Assembly (NCBI RefSeq): GCF_000814765.1
Contig: NZ_JWIC01000004.1
Span: 372,001-436,000 of the forward strand
Length of the DNA: 64,000 bases
Reading direction: 5' to 3'
DNA from: Pseudoalteromonas luteoviolacea
Lineage (GTDB): Bacteria; Pseudomonadota; Gammaproteobacteria; Enterobacterales; Alteromonadaceae
Part shown: positions 7,991 to 16,257 of the stretch, one piece after another
How positions within the stretch are numbered: position 1 is the first letter of the stretch
How the letters are laid out: each line of letters opens with the position of its first letter
Translations under genes and position numbers: made by a program
Notes under the pieces: model-generated
What the model was told of the DNA's origin: nothing
Databases searched by the model: none
Seen by the model: only the letters and a program-made list of their open reading frames with translations

Positions 7991-9856
7991 TTAGCTTTCC
8001 ATCCAGCTACTTGTTGCCGCTAGGATCCCATCGCTGTCTAATCCCATTTCTGCGTGCATCTGATCTTGTGTTCCATGCTTGATAAATTCATCTGGAATAC
8101 CTAAATGTTTGACAGGGCGGGCAATATTTTGCTGGGCAAAATATTCACTGACGGCACTACCAGCACCACCAGCAATTGCATTGTCTTCTAATGTCACAAA
8201 GTGAGTATGCGTCTGTGCAAGCGTGGTCAATAAAGACTCATCGAGTGGCTTCACAAAGCGCATATCGACCAGTGTGGCATCTAATTGTTCTGCGACACTG
8301 TGTGCGTTATCTAATAACGTACCAAAGTTTAATATGGCAAGTTTATTTCCTTCACGCAGCGTATTTGCTTTACCAATCGGTAACTGTGTCATTTCAGCAG
8401 CTGGTTCAATACTTCCAGCAGAGCCGCGTGGATAACGCACTGCCGCAGGTTGATTGAGTGTGTGGCCGGTGTACAGCATTTGACGACATTCATTGAGGTC
8501 GCTCGGTGCCATAATCACTAAGTTCGGAATACAGCGCATAAAGCTTAAATCATAAGCCCCTTGATGGGTTTCTCCATCGGCACCGACGATCCCAGCCCTA
8601 TCAATAGCAAATAGCACAGGCAAGTTCTGGATTGCGACATCGTGAATTAATTGGTCATAAGCGCGCTGCAAAAAGCTCGAATAAATCGCAACAACTGGGT
8701 TTAAACCTTCACATGCAAAACCAGCACCCAACGTCACTGCATGCTGTTCTGCGATAGCGACATCAAAATACTGACTTGGGTGTTCCTTAGAAAATCGCAC
8801 CATGCCTGAGCCTTCTCGCATCGCCGGTGTAATGGCCATTAGCTTAGGATCTTGTTCTGCCATATCGCATAGCCAATCACCAAATACTTTTGAGAAAGTA
8901 GGTGCGCTTGGCTTACTTTTTGGTAGCTTGTGAATGCTTGGGTCAAACTTAGGCACGCCGTGATAGCCTATGGGATCCGCTTCTGCTGGTTGATAACCTT
9001 TGCCCTTTTGCGTTTTGACATGCAGAAGTTGCGGGCCTTTTAAGTTACGCATATTGCGCAGCGTATCGACTAACATATCGACATCATGACCATCAATGGG
9101 GCCGATATAATTAAAGCCAAGCTCTTCAAAAAAGGTCCCTGGGATCACCATACCTTTGAGGTGTTCTTCCACCTTACTGGCAAGCTCTTTGACAGGTGGT
9201 ACACCTGAGAGTAGCTTTTTACCACCTTCGCGAATATTGGTATAAAAACTACCAGAAAGAATGCGCGCAAAATGATTGTTTAGTGCGCCAACATTTTCTG
9301 AAATAGACATTTCATTGTCGTTTAAGATAACCAGCATATCTGATTTGACATCACCTGCATGGTTCATCGCTTCGAAAGCCATACCGGCGGTCATTGCACC
9401 ATCACCGATAACGGCGACAGTTTTGCGATTTTTACCTTCTTTTTCAGCGGCAATTGCCATTGCTAACGCAGCAGATATTGATGTGCTCGAGTGTCCCACA
9501 CTAAAGGTGTCATACTCACTTTCTTCTCTAAATGGAAAAGGATGCAAGCCATCTTTTTGACGAATGGTGTGCATTTGTTCTTTTCGGCCCGTGAGTATTT
9601 TATGTGGGTAAGCTTGGTGGCCAACATCCCAGACGAGCCTATCTATAGGGGTGTTATACACGTAATGAAGTGCGACAGTAAGCTCAACGGTGCCTAAACC
9701 TGACGCTAAGTGACCACTGCTTTGAGAGACAGAATCTAATAAATAGTTTCTTAACTCAGCACTAAAGTCGTTCAGCTTCTGTTGTGGCAACTGCCTAAGC
9801 TGTTGTGGCTGATCAACTAATGCCAATAATGGATACTTGCTACTATCAAGAGTCAT
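7991..9856 (-). CDS. dxs: 1-deoxy-D-xylulose-5-phosphate synthase
   Basis: A 621-residue cytoplasmic thiamine-diphosphate enzyme that condenses pyruvate and glyceraldehyde 3-phosphate to DXP, the first step of the MEP isoprenoid pathway. Visible hallmarks: the N-terminal [16 protein letters not shown] segment, the TPP motif [18 protein letters not shown]...NDNEMSIS, the transketolase-like pyrimidine domain with [13 protein letters not shown] and [15 protein letters not shown], and a C-terminal domain to the end. Length equals the E. coli enzyme (620). It lies 112 bp downstream of ispA in an xseB-ispA-dxs order that is conserved in gammaproteobacteria. Confidence 0.96.
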   Translation of the reverse strand: MTLDSSKYPLLALVDQPQQLRQLPQQKLNDFSAELRNYLLDSVSQSSGHLASGLGTVELTVALHYVYNTPIDRLVWDVGHQAYPHKILTGRKEQMHTIRQKDGLHPFPFREESEYDTFSVGHSSTSISAALAMAIAAEKEGKNRKTVAVIGDGAMTAGMAFEAMNHAGDVKSDMLVILNDNEMSISENVGALNNHFARILSGSFYTNIREGGKKLLSGVPPVKELASKVEEHLKGMVIPGTFFEELGFNYIGPIDGHDVDMLVDTLRNMRNLKGPQLLHVKTQKGKGYQPAEADPIGYHGVPKFDPSIHKLPKSKPSAPTFSKVFGDWLCDMAEQDPKLMAITPAMREGSGMVRFSKEHPSQYFDVAIAEQHAVTLGAGFACEGLNPVVAIYSSFLQRAYDQLIHDVAIQNLPVLFAIDRAGIVGADGETHQGAYDLSFMRCIPNLVIMAPSDLNECRQMLYTGHTLNQPAAVRYPRGSAGSIEPAAEMTQLPIGKANTLREGNKLAILNFGTLLDNAHSVAEQLDATLVDMRFVKPLDESLLTTLAQTHTHFVTLEDNAIAGGAGSAVSEYFAQQNIARPVKHLGIPDEFIKHGTQDQMHAEMGLDSDGILAATSSWMES

Positions 9857-9968
9857 ATTATTCGTAATATCCTTAGCAAACCTTGCCCAATTATATACAA
9901 AGCTTGCCGATAGTTTTATAAATTTAAAGGGAACTTGTCATTAAATAGTCATGTGTTTTAGGCGATAA

Positions 9969-10856
9969 TCAATGGTCCCGCGCAATAATGTACTTGGCAA
10001 GCTGTGCCAACAAGCGAGTATCAGCGTCTATACTTTCTAGCGCTGTAAGTGCTTGGTCTATCAGAATTTGTGCTTTCTCTTTTGCGCCTTTCATGCCAAG
10101 TAATGCAGGGTAGGTTGATTTATTATGCTCTAAATCAGAGCCTTGCGGTTTACCTAGGGTATTTGTATCGCCCTCAATATCAAGAATGTCGTCTTGAACT
10201 TGAAATGCCAATCCAATAGCTAAGCCAAAGTCCTTTAACTGACTACGAGTTAAGTCTGTAATGTTTGGAGCGCATAGTGCACCCAACTCGATTGCACAAT
10301 TGAGCAAAGCGCCGGTTTTTAATCTGTGTATATGCTCAAGTGCTTGAATACTTGTTTGTTTATCTGTTGCTGCAATGTCTAAAGCTTGGCCACCTACCAT
10401 GCCTTGCAAGCCAGAGGCTTTTGCAAGGGATTTAATCATCGCAACTTGTTGCGCGACCGGAACTTTGAATTGATGCGACGCGAGAAACTCAAAGGCCAAG
10501 GTTTGTAGAGAGTCACCGGCCAAAATAGCTTGCGCTTCATCAAACGCAATATGGCAAGTTGGCTTACCGCGCCTGAGGTCATCGTCATCCATTGCCGGTA
10601 AATCGTCGTGCACAAGCGAATAGCTATGAATACACTCCACAGCAGCTGCCGCAATATGTAAGTCTTCTATATCTGCACCTAGCATTTCACCAGTCACATA
10701 GACCAAGAATGGGCGCAGACGCTTACCGCCATTGCTAATAGAGTATAATGCCGCCGCTTTTGCGGTAGGATCGGTATCTAAGTCTTGTTCAAAGTAGGCG
10801 CTGACTGTTTGTTCGACATCGTGTTTAGCGATGTTTAGTCTTTGATGTAATTCCAC
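9969..10856 (-). CDS. ispA: farnesyl diphosphate synthase (geranyltranstransferase)
   Basis: A 295-residue all-helical prenyl transferase that extends DMAPP/GPP with IPP to farnesyl diphosphate. The first aspartate-rich motif is DDLPAMDDDDLRRGKPT and the second is DDILDIEGD; GGKRLRP near residue 40 binds IPP. The frame starts at a GTG four bases after the xseB stop codon, so translation is probably coupled. Substrates come from the MEP pathway served by dxs just downstream. Confidence 0.95.
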   Translation of the reverse strand: MELHQRLNIAKHDVEQTVSAYFEQDLDTDPTAKAAALYSISNGGKRLRPFLVYVTGEMLGADIEDLHIAAAAVECIHSYSLVHDDLPAMDDDDLRRGKPTCHIAFDEAQAILAGDSLQTLAFEFLASHQFKVPVAQQVAMIKSLAKASGLQGMVGGQALDIAATDKQTSIQALEHIHRLKTGALLNCAIELGALCAPNITDLTRSQLKDFGLAIGLAFQVQDDILDIEGDTNTLGKPQGSDLEHNKSTYPALLGMKGAKEKAQILIDQALTALESIDADTRLLAQLAKYIIARDH

Positions 10857-10860
10857 GCAA

Positions 10861-11103
10861 TTAATCTACCTGATCAGTAAACTCGCTTGGCGCGCTCGTT
10901 TCGTCATTGGCGAGTAAAATATTGACTTTCTGTTCTGCTTGTTGAAGCTTTTGATTAGACGCTTGAGCAAGTTTGACGCCTCGTTCAAATTGTTTTAACG
11001 ATTGCTCTAATGTCAGCTCACCATGTTCCATTTCTTGAACAATGGACTCAAGCTCGTTGACAGCTTCTTCAAAGCTCATATTTTCAGGTTTTTTGACCGC
11101 CAT
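10861..11103 (-). CDS. xseB: exodeoxyribonuclease VII small subunit
   Basis: An 80-residue helical hairpin protein, MSFEEAVNELESIVQEMEHGELTLEQ..., typical of XseB, which binds the catalytic XseA and is needed for degradation of single-stranded DNA. The start is taken at the internal ATG (10861-11103 frame, MAVKKPEN); the frame continues 22 codons further upstream but that part has no family resemblance and would exceed the usual length. It is the first gene of xseB-ispA-dxs. Confidence 0.93.
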   Translation of the reverse strand: MAVKKPENMSFEEAVNELESIVQEMEHGELTLEQSLKQFERGVKLAQASNQKLQQAEQKVNILLANDETSAPSEFTDQVD

Positions 11104-11348
11104 ATCTTTTTTTACTCTCAAGCAAAACTTTAGGAGAGCAATTTTATTGGTTATAAAGAAAGAGGTCAAAGTATCTGATAGACTTTTTACGGTCTAAAGT
11201 GGAGAAATTGATCTGTTAGTTCGGGTTAATTCTCGCAATTTAAAGGCTTTTTAATATAATTGAATTAAGTTATTGGAAAACTTGCCGATAACTCAACGTA
11301 TAAGAATAACTGCGTGATAGCTCGCGAATTAATGCCTTTGGAGGGTGT

Positions 11349-12116
11349 GTGGATTTAGCAACCGTTATAGGTATCATTGGTGCTATAGGCCTTATTGTCA
11401 TGTCTATGGTACTAAGTAGTGATGGGCAACTTGCCATGTTTTACAATACACCGTCTGTTGTTATTGTATTCGGTGGCTCAATCTTCATTGTTTTGTCTAA
11501 CTTCACCCTTGCCCAGTTTTTAGGCATAGGAAAGGTCGCGGGCAAAGCCTTCATGTTTAAAATTGAAACGCCTGAAGAGCTGATTGAAAAAGCGGTAGAG
11601 CTTGCTGACTCTGCACGTAAAGGCGGCTTTCTCGCGCTTGAAGAGGCAGAAATACCAAACCCTTTTATGAGAAAGGGAGTGGATATGTTAGTCGATGGCC
11701 ACGATGCAGATGTGGTCAGGGCAACATTGCAAAAAGATATTGCGCTGACTGCTAACCGACATGAGCTTGGTGCAGGTTTATTTAAGTCGCTGGCCGATAT
11801 TGCGCCTGCGATGGGCATGATTGGTACGCTGATTGGCCTTGTTGCGATGTTGTCAAACATGGATGATCCAAAAGCAATCGGTCCAGCAATGGCTGTTGCA
11901 CTTTTAACGACGTTATATGGTGCTTTTTTAGCGAACGTTGTCGCCATTCCAATTCAAGTGAAGCTTGAACTCAGAAAAGACGAAGAAGAAAGAAATCAAC
12001 GCCTTATTTTAGATGCCATTTTGGGTATTCAAGATGGTCAAAACCCTAAGGTGATTGAAGGCATTTTGAAAAACTACCTGCCGGAGTCTAAACGTGGTGA
12101 TGGTGGTGAGGAGTAA
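11349..12116 (+). CDS. pomA: sodium-driven flagellar stator protein PomA (MotA family)
   Basis: A 255-residue inner-membrane protein with four transmembrane segments (two near residues 1-50, two about 145-205) and a large cytoplasmic loop containing the charged segment that contacts the rotor. DIAPAMGMIGTLIGLVAML and the PAMAVALLTTLYGA helix are diagnostic of MotA/PomA. It starts at GTG 11349 just after a GGAGGG ribosome binding site (close spacing). PomA surrounds the PomB dimer to form the Na+ channel driving the flagellum. pomB follows three bases later. Confidence 0.94.
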   Translation: MDLATVIGIIGAIGLIVMSMVLSSDGQLAMFYNTPSVVIVFGGSIFIVLSNFTLAQFLGIGKVAGKAFMFKIETPEELIEKAVELADSARKGGFLALEEAEIPNPFMRKGVDMLVDGHDADVVRATLQKDIALTANRHELGAGLFKSLADIAPAMGMIGTLIGLVAMLSNMDDPKAIGPAMAVALLTTLYGAFLANVVAIPIQVKLELRKDEEERNQRLILDAILGIQDGQNPKVIEGILKNYLPESKRGDGGEE

Positions 12117-12119
12117 CTG

Positions 12120-13055
12120 ATGTCAGACGAGAACGAATGTAAATGCCCGCCCCCCGGATTACCTGCATGGATGGGGACGTTTGCAGACCTTATGTCATTG
12201 CTGATGTGTTTCTTCGTTCTACTATTGGCGTTTTCTGAGATGGATGTTCTGAAATTTAAGCAAATTGCAGGTTCAATGAAGTTTGCATTCGGTGTACAGA
12301 ATAAAATTGAAGTAAAAGACATCCCAAAGGGGACCAGTGTCATTGCCATGGAGTTTACTCCAGGTAAGCCAGAGCCGACCCCGATTGAAACCATTCAACA
12401 ACAGACCGTGGAAATGACACAGCAAATGTTAGAATTTCAGGCTGGGGAGGAGAGCTCGGCTGGTGGTCGTCAAGAGCAACGTGGCAATAAGCGAGGCGGT
12501 GAGTCAGCCAGTACTGCACAAGAACAGTCAATGACTCAAGCGGTCTCGGCAGCTGATCAAGAACAGGTCAACGAGCTGGTAAAGAAAATTTCTCAACAGC
12601 TAGAAAAGCAAATTATGGATGGGGCCATTGAGCTAGAGTCTCTCGGCCAGCAAATTATCATTCGCATCCAAGAAAATGGCTCATTTCCATCGGGCAGTGC
12701 CTTTTTACAGCCAAAATTTAAACCGGTAATACATGATATTGCTGAGTTACTTAAAGATGTCCCTGGAGAGATCACTGTGTCAGGACATACAGATGATTTC
12801 CAAGTATCTAATGAACTGTATTTTAACAATTGGGACTTATCAGCGACCCGAGCGGTTGCGGTTGCCAGTGAGATGCAAACAGTCAGCGGCTTTGATAAAA
12901 ATAGAATGGTCGTAGTGGGGCATGCAGATACTAGACCCTTAGTACCAAATGCTAATGACACAGATAGAAAACGAAATCGGCGTGTTGAAATCTCTATCTT
13001 ACAAGGTAAAGCGAAAGAGTCCGATCCTATTGAAGTTAGACGGGAAAATAACTAG
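12120..13055 (+). CDS. pomB: sodium-driven flagellar stator protein PomB (MotB family)
   Basis: A 311-residue partner of PomA. The single N-terminal transmembrane helix contains the ion-binding aspartate (D23 in TFADLMSLLMCFFVLLLAF), with the CPPPGLP lead and FSEMDVLKFKQIAGSMKFAFG stretch closely matching Vibrio PomB, hence a Na+ rather than H+ call. A low-complexity linker (about 105-150) leads to the C-terminal OmpA-like peptidoglycan-binding domain (GHTDD...NWDLSATRA, ...RKRNRRVEI). It is co-transcribed with pomA. Confidence 0.94.
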   Translation: MSDENECKCPPPGLPAWMGTFADLMSLLMCFFVLLLAFSEMDVLKFKQIAGSMKFAFGVQNKIEVKDIPKGTSVIAMEFTPGKPEPTPIETIQQQTVEMTQQMLEFQAGEESSAGGRQEQRGNKRGGESASTAQEQSMTQAVSAADQEQVNELVKKISQQLEKQIMDGAIELESLGQQIIIRIQENGSFPSGSAFLQPKFKPVIHDIAELLKDVPGEITVSGHTDDFQVSNELYFNNWDLSATRAVAVASEMQTVSGFDKNRMVVVGHADTRPLVPNANDTDRKRNRRVEISILQGKAKESDPIEVRRENN

Positions 13056-13128
13056 AAAAGATTGCGTCGAGCAGCGTTTTGGGCTAACGTACTAAAGCTT
13101 TTAGTTTTTTATTATAAGGGAGTTTTTT

Positions 13129-13209
13129 ATGTCTAAATTATATAAATTTGCCGATATGCCTGGTGGTAATGGAACTGGCGGCGATGGTGGTAATGGTGAA
13201 GAAAAATAA
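13129..13209 (+). CDS. glycine-rich micro-ORF (26 residues)
   Basis: ATG at 13129 is preceded by AAGGGAG with seven bases of spacing, and the frame runs 26 codons to TAA. The peptide begins MSKLYKFADMPGG and ends with repeated G/N/D glycine units and EEK. It is too short for standard gene callers. It sits between pomB and a membrane protein gene that starts 27 bp further on. The combination of a good ribosome site, a biased composition and a close membrane-protein neighbour suggests a real small peptide, perhaps a precursor or signalling peptide, but I do not recognise a family. Confidence 0.5.
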   Translation: MSKLYKFADMPGGNGTGGDGGNGEEK

Positions 13210-13236
13210 CTTTTTCGCCTGATTAAGTGAGCTAAC

Positions 13237-13764
13237 GTGTTCAAAAGCGATCTAGTTACTTATTTGAACAGTGATGAGTTTTACAATACATTTATCACTG
13301 TTCTTGATGACTCTCTAACACTGCTTGCCTTTGTTGCATGCTGTATCTTTATCGTTATCAAGGATAAAGCAGCATTCCGCTATTCTTTTCTCTGTCTTGT
13401 TTTTTATGTTGTCGGGAACTTTACATACGGGCCTATATTGTCGTTTGATAGCGGCATTGTTTATAGGTATATCTTTTGGGCGCTGAACGACATTGTATTT
13501 ATTGCTATCGTTGCTTATTGGGCTTTAAAAGACAAGATGTATATGTGGCAAAGTATCATGGTGCAATTAGTCGTTTTACCGGCACCGGTATTACAGCTTT
13601 TCCGCCTTGTCGATAGACACCTTATGGACCTAAGTTACTCAACGTATTTATACAAGTCAGTGTTACCCATTGTAAATACAGTGACAATTATTCTTTGTTT
13701 TGCTCCATTAATTTGGCATTTTAGCCAGAAAATCAAATGGAGAAATGGCTCATTGAATCATTAA
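13237..13764 (+). CDS. uncharacterised multi-pass membrane protein
   Basis: A 175-residue protein starting at GTG 13237, with roughly five to six hydrophobic segments (for example about residues 22-42, 47-65, 72-95, 105-120 and 140-165) and no recognisable domain. The N-terminus has a soluble stretch SDLVTYLNSDEFYNTF. It follows the glycine-rich micro-ORF by 27 bp, suggesting one transcript. It could be a processing/export or receptor partner of the micropeptide, but that is speculation; no catalytic motif was seen. Confidence 0.55.
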   Translation: MFKSDLVTYLNSDEFYNTFITVLDDSLTLLAFVACCIFIVIKDKAAFRYSFLCLVFYVVGNFTYGPILSFDSGIVYRYIFWALNDIVFIAIVAYWALKDKMYMWQSIMVQLVVLPAPVLQLFRLVDRHLMDLSYSTYLYKSVLPIVNTVTIILCFAPLIWHFSQKIKWRNGSLNH

Positions 13765-13792
13765 AAGATGAGCCCTTTCGTTTGTTAGCTGC

Positions 13793-14668
13793 TCAGAGTT
13801 TAATCCCACTTAATGTCAGCTCGGCATCCTGTGCGTTAAACTGCAATCCACCCCAAATTTCAACAATTAATTTATTACCTGACTGATCTGGCAATATCGC
13901 TTTGGTCTGCTCAAATGTGCATTGCTCCAGTCCAGTCGGTTGGCTTATTCCTACAGATAAGCAATGCAACTCAGTGTCTAACCCTACCTGGACTTCCTCA
14001 CAATAAGCCTGATCAAGTTGCTGTTGTGCACTCATCACAACGGGCTGCATTGTTAAGGTTAGATCGAAAGTTGATTTATTACACGCCAAGGTGATTGTGC
14101 TTGTATTGGTACTGTCTTCGCCGAATGTAATGAGGTTATTATTTTGGTCTCGGTAATGGATGGTAAAATTAACCGAGTCGATGGGTTGGCTGAGCGTCTC
14201 TGGGCGCCCTTTGTTACGCCAATCTTTTAGAGAGTTTATCTCTGGTAGTGCTGTTTTAAAGATGAGCTCTGGAGAATAATAAACTAATTCGCCTTGTTTA
14301 AAAGAAGCGTTACTGTCCCCTTGCCAAGCTTGTGCGCTGCTAGAGCCAAAGATATTAGCCGCTAATACACACTGGGAAACATCCGATGAAATGGTATGTG
14401 TCGCACCTAGTGAGTTTTTATCGGCATAGACTCTAAATTCAGGTTTAGACTGTAAAGCGTCACTACTTGATTGCCAAAATACGCTGTTAAATTCGAGTTT
14501 ATTGATTGAGCGCTCAGCAAAAAATTCTGTGCCACAATCTTGTGATGCGTTTTCGCTGGTGGGGGTATTTTCCTGCGCAGTATTATTCTTTTTCAGTGGC
14601 GTACCATTATCACTGCCACACGCACTCAACAGCATTAAAGGCACAACTGCCAATGTAACCTTGTTCAT
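13793..14668 (-). CDS. putative outer- or inner-membrane lipoprotein of unknown function
   Basis: A 291-residue protein starting at ATG 14668 with an AAGGAG site upstream (a longer frame to 14704 lacks one). The signal peptide MNKVTLAVVPLMLLSAC ends in a lipobox with C17, followed by GSDNGTPLKKN and a Ser/Thr/Asn-rich linker, so it should be lipidated. The remainder is beta-rich with several Cys (CGTEF, CVLAAN, CNKS, YCEEV, HCLSV, CTFEQ). I recognise no family. It is convergent with the membrane protein gene at 13237-13764. Confidence 0.65.
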   Translation of the reverse strand: MNKVTLAVVPLMLLSACGSDNGTPLKKNNTAQENTPTSENASQDCGTEFFAERSINKLEFNSVFWQSSSDALQSKPEFRVYADKNSLGATHTISSDVSQCVLAANIFGSSSAQAWQGDSNASFKQGELVYYSPELIFKTALPEINSLKDWRNKGRPETLSQPIDSVNFTIHYRDQNNNLITFGEDSTNTSTITLACNKSTFDLTLTMQPVVMSAQQQLDQAYCEEVQVGLDTELHCLSVGISQPTGLEQCTFEQTKAILPDQSGNKLIVEIWGGLQFNAQDAELTLSGIKL

Positions 14669-14762
14669 AATTAACTCCTTGGTAAGTGAGCTAATTATAT
14701 TCATAAGTCGATTTTGAAAGCGACAAATGAATTGTAAAAAGTAGTAGTGTTGAAATGTGAGG

Positions 14763-14799
14763 ATGCCCTAGCGTATGCAACGTGCTTGATCTAGGGCAT
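14763..14799 (-). repeat. inverted repeat after the permease gene
   Basis: ATGCCCTAG (14763-14771) pairs exactly with CTAGGGCAT (14791-14799) around a 19-base loop. It lies 11 bases beyond the minus-strand permease stop. No U-run follows, so it may be an mRNA 3' stabiliser or a Rho-assisted end. Confidence 0.45.
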
Positions 14800-14809
14800 A
14801 TGCGCGGCG

Positions 14810-16009
14810 TTAACCGAGTGCAGGGATCAGTCCAAACATTTGAAGGCCCTGTGCAGAGATGATAAGCACACCACATAAGCCTGCGCAAATGAGGCCAAGG
14901 TTACCACCTTGTACCTGATAGCCTGAATGTTGATTCTTTCGCTGTTGCCACACCATAGCGACAGGTAAAAATACGGCTAATACAACCAACGCAATGGCCG
15001 CATAGCCGAGTGCCATAATAAACCCTTGAGGGTAAAATATGGCAAAACCCAGAGGCGGTGTAAACGTGATTAAAGCGGTTTTTACTCTATCTCGTCCAGA
15101 GCCTTGTTGTTTGAATGCATCAGCAAAAAAGTCAAATAAGCCAAGACTTACGCCTAAAAAAGAAGTTGCAAGCGCAAGATCTGCAAAGATGGTGACAAAG
15201 GTGTGTACTTGACTGCTATGTGCGATATTGGAAATAGCGTTGACAAACCCTGGTAAACCGGCGCTTTGTACTAAGGCTTCTTGCTCCATGACACCTTGGC
15301 TTAATAGCTGCCAAAAGATGTATATGACCAATGGTAAAGAGGCACCTGCAATCATCACACGGCGCAATGTTTTAATGTCTAAACCCACATATTTGACGAT
15401 CGAAGGAATTGAGCCATGAAAGCCAAATGAAGTAAAAATAACAGGTATAGCCGATAAGATAAGGCCTTGCTCCATTGGCATGTTCAGTAAGTGTTGGCCA
15501 TGTACATAAGGCGTCAGTACGAAGAATAGGCTAGCCAGTACAATAATTTTGATAGTAAATAGGACACGATTAAGTTTGTCGACTGTGCTCGTGCCGAGTG
15601 CGACAATGGTGGCAACAATCAGCGCTAAAACCACAGAGCCTATTTGTGGGGCTATATCCATACCCGTTGCAGCAGAGAGCTTCTCTTGTAGCTGTGCACC
15701 GCCACCAGCAATATAAGCCGCGCATAATGCATAAAATAGAAATACCATCGAAAAGTTTGCGATGTATTGGCCTTTTTTACCTAGGATCTGTTTTGCTAGT
15801 GTATTTAGTGTGGCTTCTTTATTTGCGAATTGGTGTACTTCGAGCATAAGAAGGGCGGTATAGGTCATCAGCAACCACGTTGCGATGATCAAAATAAGTG
15901 ACGTTGAAAATCCAAGTCCCGCTGATGCGATAGGCAATGCCAGCATGCCTGCGCCAATCGTTGTACCAGCAACGATGAGCATGCTACCTAGCGTTTTATT
16001 ATTAAGCAC
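14810..16009 (-). CDS. aromatic amino acid permease (TyrP/Mtr family)
   Basis: A 399-residue inner-membrane transporter with about eleven transmembrane helices. The N-terminus LGSMLIVAGTTIGAGMLALP is the signature of the hydroxy/aromatic amino acid permease family (TyrP, Mtr, TnaB), which imports tyrosine or tryptophan with protons. TFVTIFADLALATSFLGVSLGLFDFFAD and FTPPLGFAIFYPQGFIMALGYA are also family-like; TyrP is the best guess. It is a single gene between a lipoprotein and putA. Confidence 0.85.
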   Translation of the reverse strand: MLNNKTLGSMLIVAGTTIGAGMLALPIASAGLGFSTSLILIIATWLLMTYTALLMLEVHQFANKEATLNTLAKQILGKKGQYIANFSMVFLFYALCAAYIAGGGAQLQEKLSAATGMDIAPQIGSVVLALIVATIVALGTSTVDKLNRVLFTIKIIVLASLFFVLTPYVHGQHLLNMPMEQGLILSAIPVIFTSFGFHGSIPSIVKYVGLDIKTLRRVMIAGASLPLVIYIFWQLLSQGVMEQEALVQSAGLPGFVNAISNIAHSSQVHTFVTIFADLALATSFLGVSLGLFDFFADAFKQQGSGRDRVKTALITFTPPLGFAIFYPQGFIMALGYAAIALVVLAVFLPVAMVWQQRKNQHSGYQVQGGNLGLICAGLCGVLIISAQGLQMFGLIPALG

Positions 16010-16208
16010 AAATTGCCCCTATATTTGTGAGAGAAACAGGCACAATATACCGCTCTGCTAAAAATTGAAATAGTTTTGCTGCAAATCAAAGTGAAAGTTT
16101 GTAATTTATGTCTTACAAAGGTTAATTTTGTTTACAGATAATGCAATTGGCTTGTTTCAAAACATGTCAATTATCATCAAGTTGGCCTTGATAAATAGCA
16201 GAGAATAA

Positions 16209-16232
16209 AAAAGCCAGCATACGCTGGCTTTT
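16209..16232 (-). terminator. terminator after putA
   Basis: AAAAGCCAGC (16209-16218) and GCTGGCTTTT (16223-16232) form a 10-bp stem with a 4-base loop. On the minus strand it follows the putA stop codon by 26 bp and ends in a U-rich stretch (TTTTTTATTC). Confidence 0.8.
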
Positions 16233-16257
16233 CAATATATTGATTTAGATGCGTCAG

